Below, in pieces: positions 44,207-53,513 of a DNA stretch of 64,000 nt. Made by a program: the position numbers and the translations under genes. The notes under the pieces were generated by a model. That model searched no databases. It worked only from the letters and a program-made list of their open reading frames with translations, and was not told where the DNA came from. Source of the DNA: Micavibrio sp. (GTDB lineage: Bacteria > Pseudomonadota > Alphaproteobacteria > Micavibrionales > UBA2020); NCBI GenBank assembly GCA_028283745.1, contig JAPWJZ010000004.1:310001-374000 (forward strand), given 5' to 3'. Position 1 is the first letter of the stretch. Every line of letters begins with the position of its first letter.

Positions 44207-44995
44207 TTATTGCGGCATGGGGGCTGCGCGTGTTTCGCGCAAGTTGGCAGGGTCAGCTTCCTTGCCGCGCATAGCCTTGATCGCTTTGACTTCCGCCGGA
44301 TCAACGCCCAGTTCGTGCGTCAGATAATATTCCATGTAGCCAATTTCATTGGGGTGGACTTTGTCCGAGCTCATCAACAAGTTTTCGACGATACGGCGGG
44401 CATCTTCCTTCTCGCCTTTTTCGGCAAGAACCAGCGCAGGCATCTGCCGTGCCCAGACAGGCATGCGGTCATCGACAAGCTCCATCTTGGAAAGCTTGTA
44501 GGCAAGGTTAAGCGCAAGGTCGACATCATACAGGCGGTGGCGCGCCAGGAAAATGGCGTGCACCAGCCAACGCCACTTCTGTCCTGCCGGGTTATTCCCA
44601 ATGACGGAAAGATAATCGTAAACCACACGTACGTCCGCCGGCACAAGGGTGCCACCGAAATAATAGGCTGCCAGCATCGGCACGTGATCGGATGCCGGAT
44701 CTAGGCTGTTCAGCAGCCAGAACCAGTTGCCCAACGCCTTATAATCATAATCTTTCAGCGCAGTCGTTTGCCCGCCACCATCACCGAGGTTCTGCAGCGT
44801 AATGGCGCCGAAGCGATAGGCGAACTCAGCATCGCCAAGCCCCATGGAAATCGCACCGCTGCGGGTTGGCACCGGTGGCACGCCTTCCCACTTGGCGAAG
44901 ACCTTGTTCGCGGCCAGCCAGACGACGACGTTCAGGGCAAGCGCAATGACGAGGAAAATAGTGACGTTTTTTTTGATCCGGGCCTGCCCGCTCAT
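44207..44995 (-). CDS. Membrane-anchored partner of the pilus ABC transporter
   Basis: The protein has 262 residues with one N-terminal membrane anchor (about 11-30) and a large soluble part, probably periplasmic, made of paired helices with TPR-like spacing (residues 85-240). It starts within the stop codon of the ABC permease (TGATG), so they are translationally coupled. I recognise no family. In Myxococcus xanthus the pilus locus has PilG, an anchored accessory protein, beside the PilH/PilI ABC transporter; this gene occupies a comparable place, but sequence homology is not shown. Confidence 0.7.
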   Translation of the reverse strand: MSGQARIKKNVTIFLVIALALNVVVWLAANKVFAKWEGVPPVPTRSGAISMGLGDAEFAYRFGAITLQNLGDGGGQTTALKDYDYKALGNWFWLLNSLDPASDHVPMLAAYYFGGTLVPADVRVVYDYLSVIGNNPAGQKWRWLVHAIFLARHRLYDVDLALNLAYKLSKMELVDDRMPVWARQMPALVLAEKGEKEDARRIVENLLMSSDKVHPNEIGYMEYYLTHELGVDPAEVKAIKAMRGKEADPANLRETRAAPMPQ

Positions 44996-45816
44996 CAGAA
45001 TTCTCTACGGATAAAGTCAAACGCAGTTGCCGCCAGAAGCAGGGCGATAAAAACGGCGCCCTGAAGAGAAATAAAGCCGAGGATGCCAAGGTGCGCTACC
45101 ATCATGTGCGCGTAGTTGCCAGCTTCCTCTGTGAAGCCGATGCCGCCGGAGCCGGCGACGCCATAAACCAGCCACGAGGTTTGGCCCATGAGATCAAGCC
45201 GCGGGACAAAAATGGAGATCATCTCCGCAATATTGTTCAGCACGGCGAAAATAGCATTCGAGGGGGCCTGATGCGAAATGCCGAGGATAGTACCCATCAT
45301 GCGTGCCAGCGTATAAAAGCCGAGCGTGCAAAGAGCTGAACCCGAGGCGCTCGAAACAACCATCGAAAAAAACAGCGCAGCAACGGCAATAATGGAATAC
45401 TCAACGCCGAGGCTGGCGAGCCAGACGACGAAGCCGTTCATCGACGGCTTGCCAAGGAAGAAAACGACAAGGCCGATGCTGATGGCGAGGCTGAGCGCCA
45501 GCGCAATAAAAGCGGTAGCATGGCTGAACAGGAATGTCGTACGGGACAGGGGCCGGGACAGCAGGAATTCAACTTCCTTCGTCTCGAATGACCGGCGGAC
45601 GTAGAAGCAGCAAAAAAGGGTTGTGCCCAGAACACCGAGAAAGCGCAGACCGCTTGCGCCGAAGACGAGCGCGAAACTTTCCTTCTCCGTGATTGTGGCA
45701 GAGCCAAGAAAGACGGAAACCGCGCCGCCCATGGCCACCATGAAAAGGAGAGTCAAAACCAGCTTATCCCGCATTGCTGCAGTCAAAACATAGCGCACAA
45801 GCGGCCGTGAAATCAT
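44995..45816 (-). CDS. ABC-2-type permease of the pilus locus
   Basis: The protein has 273 residues with six hydrophobic segments in the ABC-2/NosY-like pattern and FETKEVEFLLSRPLSRTTFL after the second, which is typical of such permeases. The matching ATPase is probably that at 52730-53506, eight genes upstream in the same operon. A similar ABC pair, PilH and PilI, is needed for pilus assembly in Myxococcus; what it moves or drives is unknown. It is 42 bases downstream of the secretin gene and coupled to the next gene. Confidence 0.85.
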   Translation of the reverse strand: MISRPLVRYVLTAAMRDKLVLTLLFMVAMGGAVSVFLGSATITEKESFALVFGASGLRFLGVLGTTLFCCFYVRRSFETKEVEFLLSRPLSRTTFLFSHATAFIALALSLAISIGLVVFFLGKPSMNGFVVWLASLGVEYSIIAVAALFFSMVVSSASGSALCTLGFYTLARMMGTILGISHQAPSNAIFAVLNNIAEMISIFVPRLDLMGQTSWLVYGVAGSGGIGFTEEAGNYAHMMVAHLGILGFISLQGAVFIALLLAATAFDFIRREF

Positions 45817-45858
45817 CTTATCCCTGCAATCCTTTTATCTGCTGAAGATGCCGCCTGA

Positions 45859-47661
45859 TTAAAGCGGGCCCGGATGGCGGTCTTCGCCAACCGTCTGGTA
45901 AAGCTTCTTCTCGAATTGGTCGACGTTATCACCGCCGACAACCGACGCACGCAGGAAGATCACCAGTTCCGACTTGACGGCCTTATCCGAGTGGTTACGG
46001 AACAGGGTGCCGATGTAGGGAACGTCGCCAAGGACGGGAACGCCCTCTTCCTGAACGGTATTGCTATCCTGCATCAGGCCGCCAAGCGCCATCATCTGGC
46101 CGGACTGGATGCGCAGAACGGAGTCGATTTCCTGCACGTCAACCTGCGGGATGAGGTTGTTCGGCACGGAAACAGTCGACGGGTCGATGTTGTTCAGCGC
46201 AAGGTCAAGGCTGATGGTCGGGTCGGTGATAAAGCGCGTCACGCGCAGCACCGTCGGACGCACAGCCATCATGATCTCGCCTGTGTCGGGGTTGGCGTTC
46301 GGGATGACCGTCAGGACGATACCTTCGGGCGAGTTCTTCTCGTTGCTGTCGAGGGCAAAAGTCGCCGCTGTCGTCGACGTCGCAGGCGTCACCGTGAAGT
46401 CGAAGTCGAGGTATTTGTTGTCCTTTGTCACGTTGACGATGGCCGACTGGTTGTTCAGCACCGTTACACGCGGGCTGGAAAGCGCACGCACAGTACCAAA
46501 GCGGCTGATGGCCTGGATGGCCGTGCTGAAGTCGCTACCCGGCTCGAACGTCAGGCCGAAGTTGCCGCTTGCAGCAGGCGTAAAGGCCGGCAGCGGGAAG
46601 GACTGAGTGACCTTGAGGAGACCGGTCAGATTAAGTGTCGACCAGTTGACGCCGGTTGCGAATTCGTCGGTCAGGTCAACCTGCAGAACTTTCGCTTCGA
46701 TCAGCACCTGGGTGGTGGCGCGCTTGCGGAATTCCTGGATGAACCTGTCAACAAGCTTGTGCTGGCGCTGGCTGGCAAAGACGCTGATAAGGCCGGTCTG
46801 CTTCGAAATAGAGAACGTCGCGGGCGGGCTCGGTACCAGAGGTTCGCCAGCAGGCGTCGTGATGGTGAGTTGCGGTGCCTGCGATGCCGGAATGGGCGCA
46901 AGCTGCGGCGAGCCCGGCAGGGGCGGCGGCGGCGGCGGCACGTTCGGGTCTGCCGAAACAGTCGGTTGCGGCAGCGGGTTAGCAACCTGCGCCACCGGGT
47001 CTGCCATCGTTGCAAGCGACGCATACGTATCCGAAGCGGTCAGGATTTGCTCGATACCATCGTTGAGGTCTTTCCAGCCGTCGGGCGCGGTCGAGTTGGT
47101 AACGCCGGAGGAAGAGCTGGTCGAGGTCGTGGTAACGCTTGACGAACCTTTACGCTCGAAGTTGAGGAATTCGACGTTGTAGGTTTTCATGAACGGGCGG
47201 TCGAGCTCGACGCGCAGCACGTTGTTCTTGTAGTTGTAGCGCAGACCTGCCATGTCGCAGATGCGGTCGACGACCTGGTCAAACGGGCGGTCTTTTGCGG
47301 TGAAAATGAGCGAGCCGTGGATTTGCGGATCCATCTCGATATCAACATCCGCTTGCTGTGCCAGCTGGTACATAAGGTCGCGCAGCGAAACGGTCTGGTT
47401 GACGGAAACAGTGACCAGCGGTGTCGGCAGTTTCAGGTCTTCAGGCGTTGAAACGACAGACTGGAAATCGGGCGTGGCGGTTGGCATTGCCGGTGTCGGA
47501 ACGGGCGCCATTACATCCCGGTACATCTGGCGGTCGCCAGCAGCGGTACGGTCATATTGCAACTGGTTCTTTGCAAGCTGGCAGCTGGCAAGAGCCGCGG
47601 CAAATGTAACAACCATAAGGGATTTGGCGCAAATGCGACCGAGGTGACCAAATGCAGTCAT
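45859..47661 (-). CDS. MshL/PilQ-type outer-membrane secretin
   Basis: The protein has 600 residues. The N-terminal signal ends LASC, a lipobox, so the secretin is lipid-anchored as MshL is. A short STN/N0-like domain (about 80-150, SLRDLMYQLAQQADVDIEMD) is followed by a Pro-rich linker (about 200-275, with a run of seven Pro), an N1 domain, and the secretin barrel (about 315-595) ending VPVLGDVPYIGTLFRNHSD. It forms the pore through which the pilus crosses the outer membrane. It lies 77 bases downstream of pilU. The long Pro/Thr linker is unusual. Confidence 0.93.
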   Translation of the reverse strand: MTAFGHLGRICAKSLMVVTFAAALASCQLAKNQLQYDRTAAGDRQMYRDVMAPVPTPAMPTATPDFQSVVSTPEDLKLPTPLVTVSVNQTVSLRDLMYQLAQQADVDIEMDPQIHGSLIFTAKDRPFDQVVDRICDMAGLRYNYKNNVLRVELDRPFMKTYNVEFLNFERKGSSSVTTTSTSSSSGVTNSTAPDGWKDLNDGIEQILTASDTYASLATMADPVAQVANPLPQPTVSADPNVPPPPPPLPGSPQLAPIPASQAPQLTITTPAGEPLVPSPPATFSISKQTGLISVFASQRQHKLVDRFIQEFRKRATTQVLIEAKVLQVDLTDEFATGVNWSTLNLTGLLKVTQSFPLPAFTPAASGNFGLTFEPGSDFSTAIQAISRFGTVRALSSPRVTVLNNQSAIVNVTKDNKYLDFDFTVTPATSTTAATFALDSNEKNSPEGIVLTVIPNANPDTGEIMMAVRPTVLRVTRFITDPTISLDLALNNIDPSTVSVPNNLIPQVDVQEIDSVLRIQSGQMMALGGLMQDSNTVQEEGVPVLGDVPYIGTLFRNHSDKAVKSELVIFLRASVVGGDNVDQFEKKLYQTVGEDRHPGPL

Positions 47662-47738
47662 TTTAAAGGGCCCGACTCTCTTTAAATATATGTTGAAACG
47701 CCCAAAACCGCCTTTATGGTTTTGAAATCAAAACATTA

Positions 47739-48860
47739 TTACAGAGAGAGCTTGGACGTGTCAATGTTAGGCATGCCTTTAGATTTATCGCCGATTTTGA
47801 CCTGCTGGATTTTGATTTTCATATCCGCGGGGATGTCAGCTTCCATGATCGCCGTCTGCTCGGAAATGATGCCTTCGGAATACAGCCGCAAAATAGACTG
47901 GTCGAAGGTAATCATGCCGGAGGCATTGTTATTAGCCATAACCTCTTTGATCTTGGTCGTGTCGCCTTTCAGGATCAAATCCTTGATCAGCGCTTCATTG
48001 AGCAGAATTTCAAGTACTATCACAAGGTCACCCGTAATCGCGCGCACCAGGCGCTGCGCAATAATAGCGCGCAGGTTGAGCGAGAGCGCGATGCGTACTT
48101 GCTGCTGGCGGTCTTCGGGGAAGAAGTTGGTGATACGTTCAATCGCCTGCGCGGCGTTGTTGGTGTGAATGGTGGCAAGGCACAAGTGGCCGGTTTCGGC
48201 GGCGGTAATGGTTTGCTCCATCACCTCCGGGTCGCGCACCTCGCCGACCAGAATAACGTCGGGCTTCTGGCGCAGCGCGTTTTTAAGGGCGATTTGATAG
48301 GAGTTGGTATCGATGCCGATTTCACGCTGGGTGATGACGCCCTTTTTATGCTCGTGATAATATTCAATCGGGTCTTCGATGGTGATGATATGACCACCGA
48401 GATTTGTATTGCGAAAATCGATCATCGAGGCGAGAGACGTTGACTTACCGGATGCCGTGATACCCGACACCATGATAAGTCCGCGCTTTTCACATGCCAG
48501 CGTTTCCATGATTTTCGGCAGGCGCAGCTGGTCGAAGCTCGGGATCTGGCTGGTGATGCGGCGAATGACCATGCCGGTATGCTGGCGCTGGCGCAGAACG
48601 TTGACACGGAAGCGGCCTTCCTTACCCATGTCGAAAGCAAGGTTCAGCTCCATGTTCGAATCAAATTCACGGCGCTGGCGCGAGGTCAGCACTTCGTTCA
48701 GCATCGCCTGCACGTCTTCTTCCTGCAGCGGCTGGTCGCCAAGCGGAACAAGGTTGCCAGTGATACGCAAGGTTGGCGGCACGCCGACCGTCACGTAAAG
48801 GTCGGAGGCCTGCTGCTTGATCATCTCGTTGAGGTAAGCGTATATCGCAACTCCGCTCAA
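47739..48860 (-). CDS. pilU: PilU-type pilus retraction ATPase
   Basis: The protein has 373 residues. The Walker A is GITASGKSTS, with Ala in place of the usual Gly of GPTGSGKS. VGEVRDPEVMEQTITAAETG is the Walker B and His-box region. The C-terminal part (TKIKEVMANNNASGMITFDQ, and the longer tail) follows PilU rather than PilT. PilU assists PilT in retraction and surface force. Its start overlaps the pilT stop by four bases. The altered Walker A could lower its own ATPase activity. Confidence 0.88.
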   Translation of the reverse strand: MSGVAIYAYLNEMIKQQASDLYVTVGVPPTLRITGNLVPLGDQPLQEEDVQAMLNEVLTSRQRREFDSNMELNLAFDMGKEGRFRVNVLRQRQHTGMVIRRITSQIPSFDQLRLPKIMETLACEKRGLIMVSGITASGKSTSLASMIDFRNTNLGGHIITIEDPIEYYHEHKKGVITQREIGIDTNSYQIALKNALRQKPDVILVGEVRDPEVMEQTITAAETGHLCLATIHTNNAAQAIERITNFFPEDRQQQVRIALSLNLRAIIAQRLVRAITGDLVIVLEILLNEALIKDLILKGDTTKIKEVMANNNASGMITFDQSILRLYSEGIISEQTAIMEADIPADMKIKIQQVKIGDKSKGMPNIDTSKLSL

Positions 48861-50050
48861 AAGGAATATCCTCCGTCGGGCTTGTCTTCGGTTTCAAGCG
48901 CAGGCTTGGCGGGCGCGGCGGCTTTGGGCGGCGCGGCTTTGCCCATGAGCGGCGCCGATTTTTTGGTGACCTGAGCCGGTGCGGCATGTCCGCCGCCTGC
49001 GGGCGCAATATCGTCGCCCTCTTCCGCGCTGTCTTTCAGGGTTTCGTGCGCCGTCTGCTCGGTAATCGCGCCGGAAATGACAAGGTCGTTGACCGAGTCT
49101 TCCATCGTCTGCATCCCGTAGCGGGAGCCGGTCTGGATCATGGAATAAACCTGCGCCAGCTGGTTTTCGCGGATCAGGTTGCGAATAGCGTTGGTGCCGA
49201 CCATGATCTCGTGCGCGGCAACACGGCCGCCGCCCGCGCGCTTCAGCAGCGCCTGCGAAATAATGCCCTGAATGGAAGACGACAACATGGCGCGCACCAT
49301 CTCCTTCTCCGAGGCGGGGAACACGTCGATGACACGGTCGATGGTTTTGGAAGCGGTGTTGGAGTGAAGGGTGCCGAAGACCAAGTGGCCCGTCTCTGCC
49401 GCTGTCAGCGCCAGTGAAATCGTTTCATGGTCGCGCATCTCCCCGACGAGGATGATGTCCGGGTCTTCACGAAGGGCAGACTTCAGGGCGCGGGCGAATG
49501 ACTTGGTATCGTTGCCTACCTCGCGGTGGTTGACGAGGGAGGTTTTGGAGGTATGCATAAATTCAACCGGGTCCTCGACGGTGAGGATATGGTACGGGAA
49601 TTTCGCGTTGATGTGGTTGATCATGGCGGCAAGCGTCGTCGATTTACCCGAGCCGGTCGGTCCGGTGACGAGGACAAGGCCTTTTTCAAGCTCCGCCAGA
49701 CGACGCATGACAGGCGGCAGATCCAGCTGCTCCATCGTCGGAATTTTTGTCGGAATGGTACGGAAGACGGCGGCGGAACCCTGCCGGTTGGTAAAGGCGT
49801 TGACACGGAAACGGGCATCGGTGCCGAGTGAAATAGCAAAGTCATGCTCGAGGTCGCGCTCGTAAATGGCGCGCATTTCTTCCGTCATCACGGAGAACAG
49901 CATGGTGCGGATGGTATCGGAAGTCAGCTCGTCGGTTTTAATCCGCTGCAGGTCACCGTCGATACGCACGATCGGCTGGTTGTTGGCGGCCAGGTGCAAG
50001 TCGGACGCCTTGTTGTCGAGCATGAATTTCAGAAGTTCGGTGATTTCCAC
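48857..50050 (-). CDS. pilT: PilT-type pilus retraction ATPase
   Basis: The protein has 397 residues: a hexameric motor that disassembles the pilus. It starts MEITELLKFMLDNKASDLHL and has Walker A GPTGSGKS, the Asp and His boxes (LVGEMRDHETISLALTAAET) and NAIRNLIRE, the AIRNLIRE motif needed for retraction. About 50 extra residues at the C-terminus are Ala/Pro/Lys-rich and are not in typical PilT. Presence of both PilT and PilU predicts a retractile pilus, unlike the Tad pili more usual in alphaproteobacteria. It follows the prepilin peptidase by 155 bases and may have its own promoter. Confidence 0.95.
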   Translation of the reverse strand: MEITELLKFMLDNKASDLHLAANNQPIVRIDGDLQRIKTDELTSDTIRTMLFSVMTEEMRAIYERDLEHDFAISLGTDARFRVNAFTNRQGSAAVFRTIPTKIPTMEQLDLPPVMRRLAELEKGLVLVTGPTGSGKSTTLAAMINHINAKFPYHILTVEDPVEFMHTSKTSLVNHREVGNDTKSFARALKSALREDPDIILVGEMRDHETISLALTAAETGHLVFGTLHSNTASKTIDRVIDVFPASEKEMVRAMLSSSIQGIISQALLKRAGGGRVAAHEIMVGTNAIRNLIRENQLAQVYSMIQTGSRYGMQTMEDSVNDLVISGAITEQTAHETLKDSAEEGDDIAPAGGGHAAPAQVTKKSAPLMGKAAPPKAAAPAKPALETEDKPDGGYSF

Positions 50051-50205
50051 GGCTTATCCCCCAAATACTGTACGCGAAAGCTTGACCGCCGGAACGGCGG
50101 AACGCCGGATGCGAGACACCCGGAAAAAAACATTACCTTCATAAGATAGACTAAATAGATTGAAAAAACGGTAAATTATAATTTGCCATATGGTTTTTTT
50201 AACAG

Positions 50206-51045
50206 TCAGGGCACCGCCAGAAACACCGGCCCCTGCCACAGCAGAACAACGATAAACGCGAGGATAATGGCAGGGCCGAAGGGAAATTCACGCTCCCCGC
50301 GCAGTTTTTGCCACAATAACGCCAAAAATACGCCCGCAAGCCCCGCCACCAGCATAAAAGCGGCGGCGCCTTCAGCCCCCGCGCCAAGCCACGCGCCGGC
50401 GGCAGCAAAAAATTTTATATCCCCCCAGCCCATCGGGTCTTTTTTAAGCAGCAGCATTACCCCCTGCCGCAGAATGATGGAGCCGAGACCATAAGCCAGC
50501 ATGCCTGCCAAAGCCCCCTCGCCCATTGTCAGCAGCATATCCGGCCCGCCGCCGCCCGCAATAGCAGCTGCCAGCATAACCACAAGCGCGATTACGGCGA
50601 TGGAAAGGTTCAAGCTGTCGGGGATAATTTTGTAATGCAGGTCAATATCGACAATGCTGGTAATGACCGGGGCCAGCAAAAACATGCCCATGGTCGCGGG
50701 TGATGCGCCGAAGCGGGCGTAAAAGCCCAGGCATAATATTAATGTCGCAAGCTCAATCAGCGGATAGCGCCAACCGATTTTTGCGCCGCAGCCACGGCAA
50801 CGCCCGCGCAAAAGCACCCAGGAAAAAACCGGCACGAGGTCCAGCGGCGTTAAATTGCGGCCGCAGGAATTGCAGGTGGAATGCGCTTTGCTGACAATTG
50901 AAATGCCGCGCGGCAGCCGGTACGACAACGCAGTCGCAAAGCTGCCGAAAACAAGCCCGATAAAGACTGTCAGCGGCCAAAAGAACAGCGGCGAGAACAA
51001 TAGCTCGCTATACGTCGGCAGCTGGTTCACAGCCCCGCCGGTCAA
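50206..51045 (-). CDS. pilD: Bifunctional prepilin peptidase/methyltransferase
   Basis: The protein has 279 residues with about eight membrane segments. The cytoplasmic N-terminal loop has two CxxC pairs (CNSCG and CRGCG) for zinc binding, typical of the bifunctional type that also N-methylates pilins. The catalytic Asp residues lie in IVDIDLHYKIIPD and MGWGDIKFF. It should process both the major pilins and the three adhesin-like prepilins. It overlaps the TPR gene by four bases. Confidence 0.95.
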   Translation of the reverse strand: MTGGAVNQLPTYSELLFSPLFFWPLTVFIGLVFGSFATALSYRLPRGISIVSKAHSTCNSCGRNLTPLDLVPVFSWVLLRGRCRGCGAKIGWRYPLIELATLILCLGFYARFGASPATMGMFLLAPVITSIVDIDLHYKIIPDSLNLSIAVIALVVMLAAAIAGGGGPDMLLTMGEGALAGMLAYGLGSIILRQGVMLLLKKDPMGWGDIKFFAAAGAWLGAGAEGAAAFMLVAGLAGVFLALLWQKLRGEREFPFGPAIILAFIVVLLWQGPVFLAVP

Positions 51046-52733
51046 CGCAATGTCGAAAGACGCGCCCGGATGGTGTCGATCGGCAGCGGCTGGTCGAGCG
51101 TGCCATCTGCCGACATACCGATAATCTGCCGGTAAAGATCACCGGCCTGCTGCACTTTGCCCATTTTATCGTAGAGAACGGCACGATTGTACATGACAAA
51201 CGCGGAACCCGGCTTTAGCGCATCCGCAAGGTCAAGGTACTTTGCGGCATCGGGATAATTGCCGGTGCTGCCATAGGCAACGCCCAGCTGGGCTGCAACA
51301 TCGGGCTGGTAGGGGTAGGCTTCATGCAGCTGAACCAGTTTTTCAAGCGCCAGCTGCGGGTCTTTCGCTTTCAGCAGCCCCAGCATGTTGGTCAGTGCCT
51401 GCAGGTTTTTGGGGTCGTGGTTTAGCACATCTTCATAAGCGTTCAGCGCACTGTCGGTCTGGCCGGTTTTTTGCAGGGCGACGGCGCGGCCCATGGCGAT
51501 GCGCTTGTCCTTCGGATAGTCAGTGTGCAGCGAATCAAACAGCTGTAGCGCCGCCGCATTGCGGTTTTCACCAAGCGCGGTGCGCGCAGCGACAAGGCGG
51601 CTGTCCATGTCGGTCGTGTCGGCTTCCTTGCGCACGGTCACATATCCGTTCGGCACCGGACGAATAATCGCCTGCTGCTCCAGGATCTGCTCGACCGATT
51701 TCATGGCATCGCCGACCGGCGGTTTGGGCGCGTTCGGGTCGAACGGCATGTTGCTGGCACCGGCAGCGGCGGCAGCAGCCGGTTTGGCAGGTTGAGTCAG
51801 TTGGTCAAGCACCGCTGAATTCTGCACAATTGCAAGCTCCGCATCCGACGGTGACGACGTTTTCGTTGCGCCAGCGGCGGCAGTCGTGCCCGGTACGGCA
51901 GCAGCGCCGGGTGCAGCCCAGGCGGGTGCAGCTTCTGTTTCGCCAGGTTTCGTGTCAGCTGGCTTCACAACGGCTTTTGCATCCGCAGGTTTCGCAGCGG
52001 CGCTGTCCATGCCGGTTGCCGCGGGCATGGGCAGATCGCCAGCTGCGGGTTTTGCCGTAGCGGGCGTTGCAACAGCCGCTGCCGTCGTCAACGGTACTTG
52101 CGGCGATGAAAGCGTGGGTGCCGGCATGTCCGGTGCGGTTTCCTCGGGCGCTGCGGTCACGGGCGTTGCACCGTTTGCAACCTGCGATGCAGGAATAGCG
52201 CCCTTCTCATCCGAAGGCGGCATGCCCAGTGCGGCAGGCGCGGCTCCCGGAACTGTTGCCGCCGGTGCGGCAAAGGGATCAGCGGCAGTTGCGGCAGGAA
52301 CAGCGGCAGGTGCAGCAGGCGTTGTATTTGGAACAGCGGCGACGGCAGCGGCCGGGGCCGGCTGCGGCGGCATTGTTGCATCAGCGGCAGCCGGTGTTGC
52401 GGATGCGGGGGCAGACGCGGTAACCTGCACAGGCGCTTCAGGCGTGCTGCTGCCCGCCATAAAATAGTAACCACCGCCAAGCAGGGCAATAACGGCGACA
52501 AGTCCGCCGCCGAGCATGATTGTTTTGCGGTTGCCGCCCGCGCCGGAAATTTTGCGCGACGGCGCCATCAATTGTTTGTCGCCGCCGTTTTCGGCTGCGT
52601 TCTCGATATCATCGTGGCTCTCATCAAAGCCGTCTGCACCATCGGCAGCTTCCATGCCTGCGCTGTCAAAGGCCTCGTCGCCGCCGGTATCGGCCGGAGT
52701 TTGCGCGTCGTTCTTTTTGCCGAAAAGCTTCAT
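51042..52733 (-). CDS. MshN-like TPR pilus assembly protein
   Basis: The protein has 563 residues. An acidic cytoplasmic N-terminus (1-65) is followed by a membrane segment (about 70-92, IMLGGGLVAVIALLGGGYYF), a very long Ala/Pro/Thr linker (about 95-345) and a C-terminal TPR domain (about 370-555, for example ALNAYEDVLNHDPKNLQALT). This layout matches MshN, which spans the periplasm and links the inner-membrane machine to the secretin. The linker, about 250 residues, is longer than usual. It overlaps both neighbours by four bases. Confidence 0.82.
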   Translation of the reverse strand: MKLFGKKNDAQTPADTGGDEAFDSAGMEAADGADGFDESHDDIENAAENGGDKQLMAPSRKISGAGGNRKTIMLGGGLVAVIALLGGGYYFMAGSSTPEAPVQVTASAPASATPAAADATMPPQPAPAAAVAAVPNTTPAAPAAVPAATAADPFAAPAATVPGAAPAALGMPPSDEKGAIPASQVANGATPVTAAPEETAPDMPAPTLSSPQVPLTTAAAVATPATAKPAAGDLPMPAATGMDSAAAKPADAKAVVKPADTKPGETEAAPAWAAPGAAAVPGTTAAAGATKTSSPSDAELAIVQNSAVLDQLTQPAKPAAAAAAGASNMPFDPNAPKPPVGDAMKSVEQILEQQAIIRPVPNGYVTVRKEADTTDMDSRLVAARTALGENRNAAALQLFDSLHTDYPKDKRIAMGRAVALQKTGQTDSALNAYEDVLNHDPKNLQALTNMLGLLKAKDPQLALEKLVQLHEAYPYQPDVAAQLGVAYGSTGNYPDAAKYLDLADALKPGSAFVMYNRAVLYDKMGKVQQAGDLYRQIIGMSADGTLDQPLPIDTIRARLSTLR

Positions 52734-53506
52734 GATTCGTAGACCCTTTTTGAACCTTCGATTGTCTTGAGGAAGGCGCGCTCGAGATATTCCTGGCCGG
52801 TTTTGGCCTTCAGTTCCTGCGGCGTGCCGGTAAATTTAAGCTGGCCGTCGTGGATAACGGCAATGCGGTCGCAAATTTCATCCATGTCGGACAAAATATG
52901 CGAGCTGAGAAAAACAGTCATGCCACGGTTGCGGCAGGCGAGAATTTCATCCTTCACCAGCACGCGGGCCAGCGGGTCAAGACCGCTCATCGGCTCATCG
53001 AGGATCAGCAGCGGGCATTCCGTCAGCCACGTGCCCATCAGGCCGGTTTTCTGGCGCATGCCTTTTGAATAGGTATTCACGCGGCGCTTGAGCGCGGGGC
53101 GCGACAGCGAAATACGGTCCGCCGCCTGCATGACGGCTTCTTCGCTGAAGCCGCGCTTGTAAAGGTCGAGCGAGAATTTGACGAACTCAAGGCCGGACAG
53201 GAAGGGCGGCGGCTCGAACTTTTCGGGCAGGTAGGCGATTTTGCTTTTGCTTTCGGCGCTCAAGGTCTGGCCGCCGAAAATTTCGACGCTGCCCTTGTTG
53301 GCTTCCATGAGGCCGAGGATGATTTTAATGAGCGTAGTCTTGCCGACGCCGTTCAGGCCGATAAGTCCGAAGGTCTCACCAGTGCGGATGTCGAACGAGA
53401 TATTTTCGATGACGGGGCCGTTGCCGTAGTCCGCCGACACATCATTGATGCGGATAGCGGTTGCCTGCGGCGCGGTGTTTTCCTTACGGGCGGTTTGCGT
53501 TGTCAT
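52730..53506 (-). CDS. ABC transporter ATPase of the pilus locus
   Basis: The protein has 258 residues. Walker A is GLNGVGKTT (about 54-62), the signature is TYSKGMRQK, and Walker B is LLILDEPMSGLDP. It resembles the ATPases of ABC-2 exporters and has no membrane part. The likely permease is the gene at 44995-45816. It sits between the PilP-like and TPR genes, overlapping the latter by four bases, so it is made with the pilus machine. ABC pairs inside pilus operons are known from PilH/PilI of Myxococcus; it may help assemble, energise or export a pilus part. Confidence 0.93.
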   Translation of the reverse strand: MTTQTARKENTAPQATAIRINDVSADYGNGPVIENISFDIRTGETFGLIGLNGVGKTTLIKIILGLMEANKGSVEIFGGQTLSAESKSKIAYLPEKFEPPPFLSGLEFVKFSLDLYKRGFSEEAVMQAADRISLSRPALKRRVNTYSKGMRQKTGLMGTWLTECPLLILDEPMSGLDPLARVLVKDEILACRNRGMTVFLSSHILSDMDEICDRIAVIHDGQLKFTGTPQELKAKTGQEYLERAFLKTIEGSKRVYES

Positions 53507-53513
53507 GTGCGTT

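Noticed and set aside
46900..46960. The Pro run and the Ser/Thr-rich stretch of the secretin as a sequencing problem
   Set aside because: The frame stays intact on both sides and linkers of low complexity are common between N-domains of MshL-type secretins.
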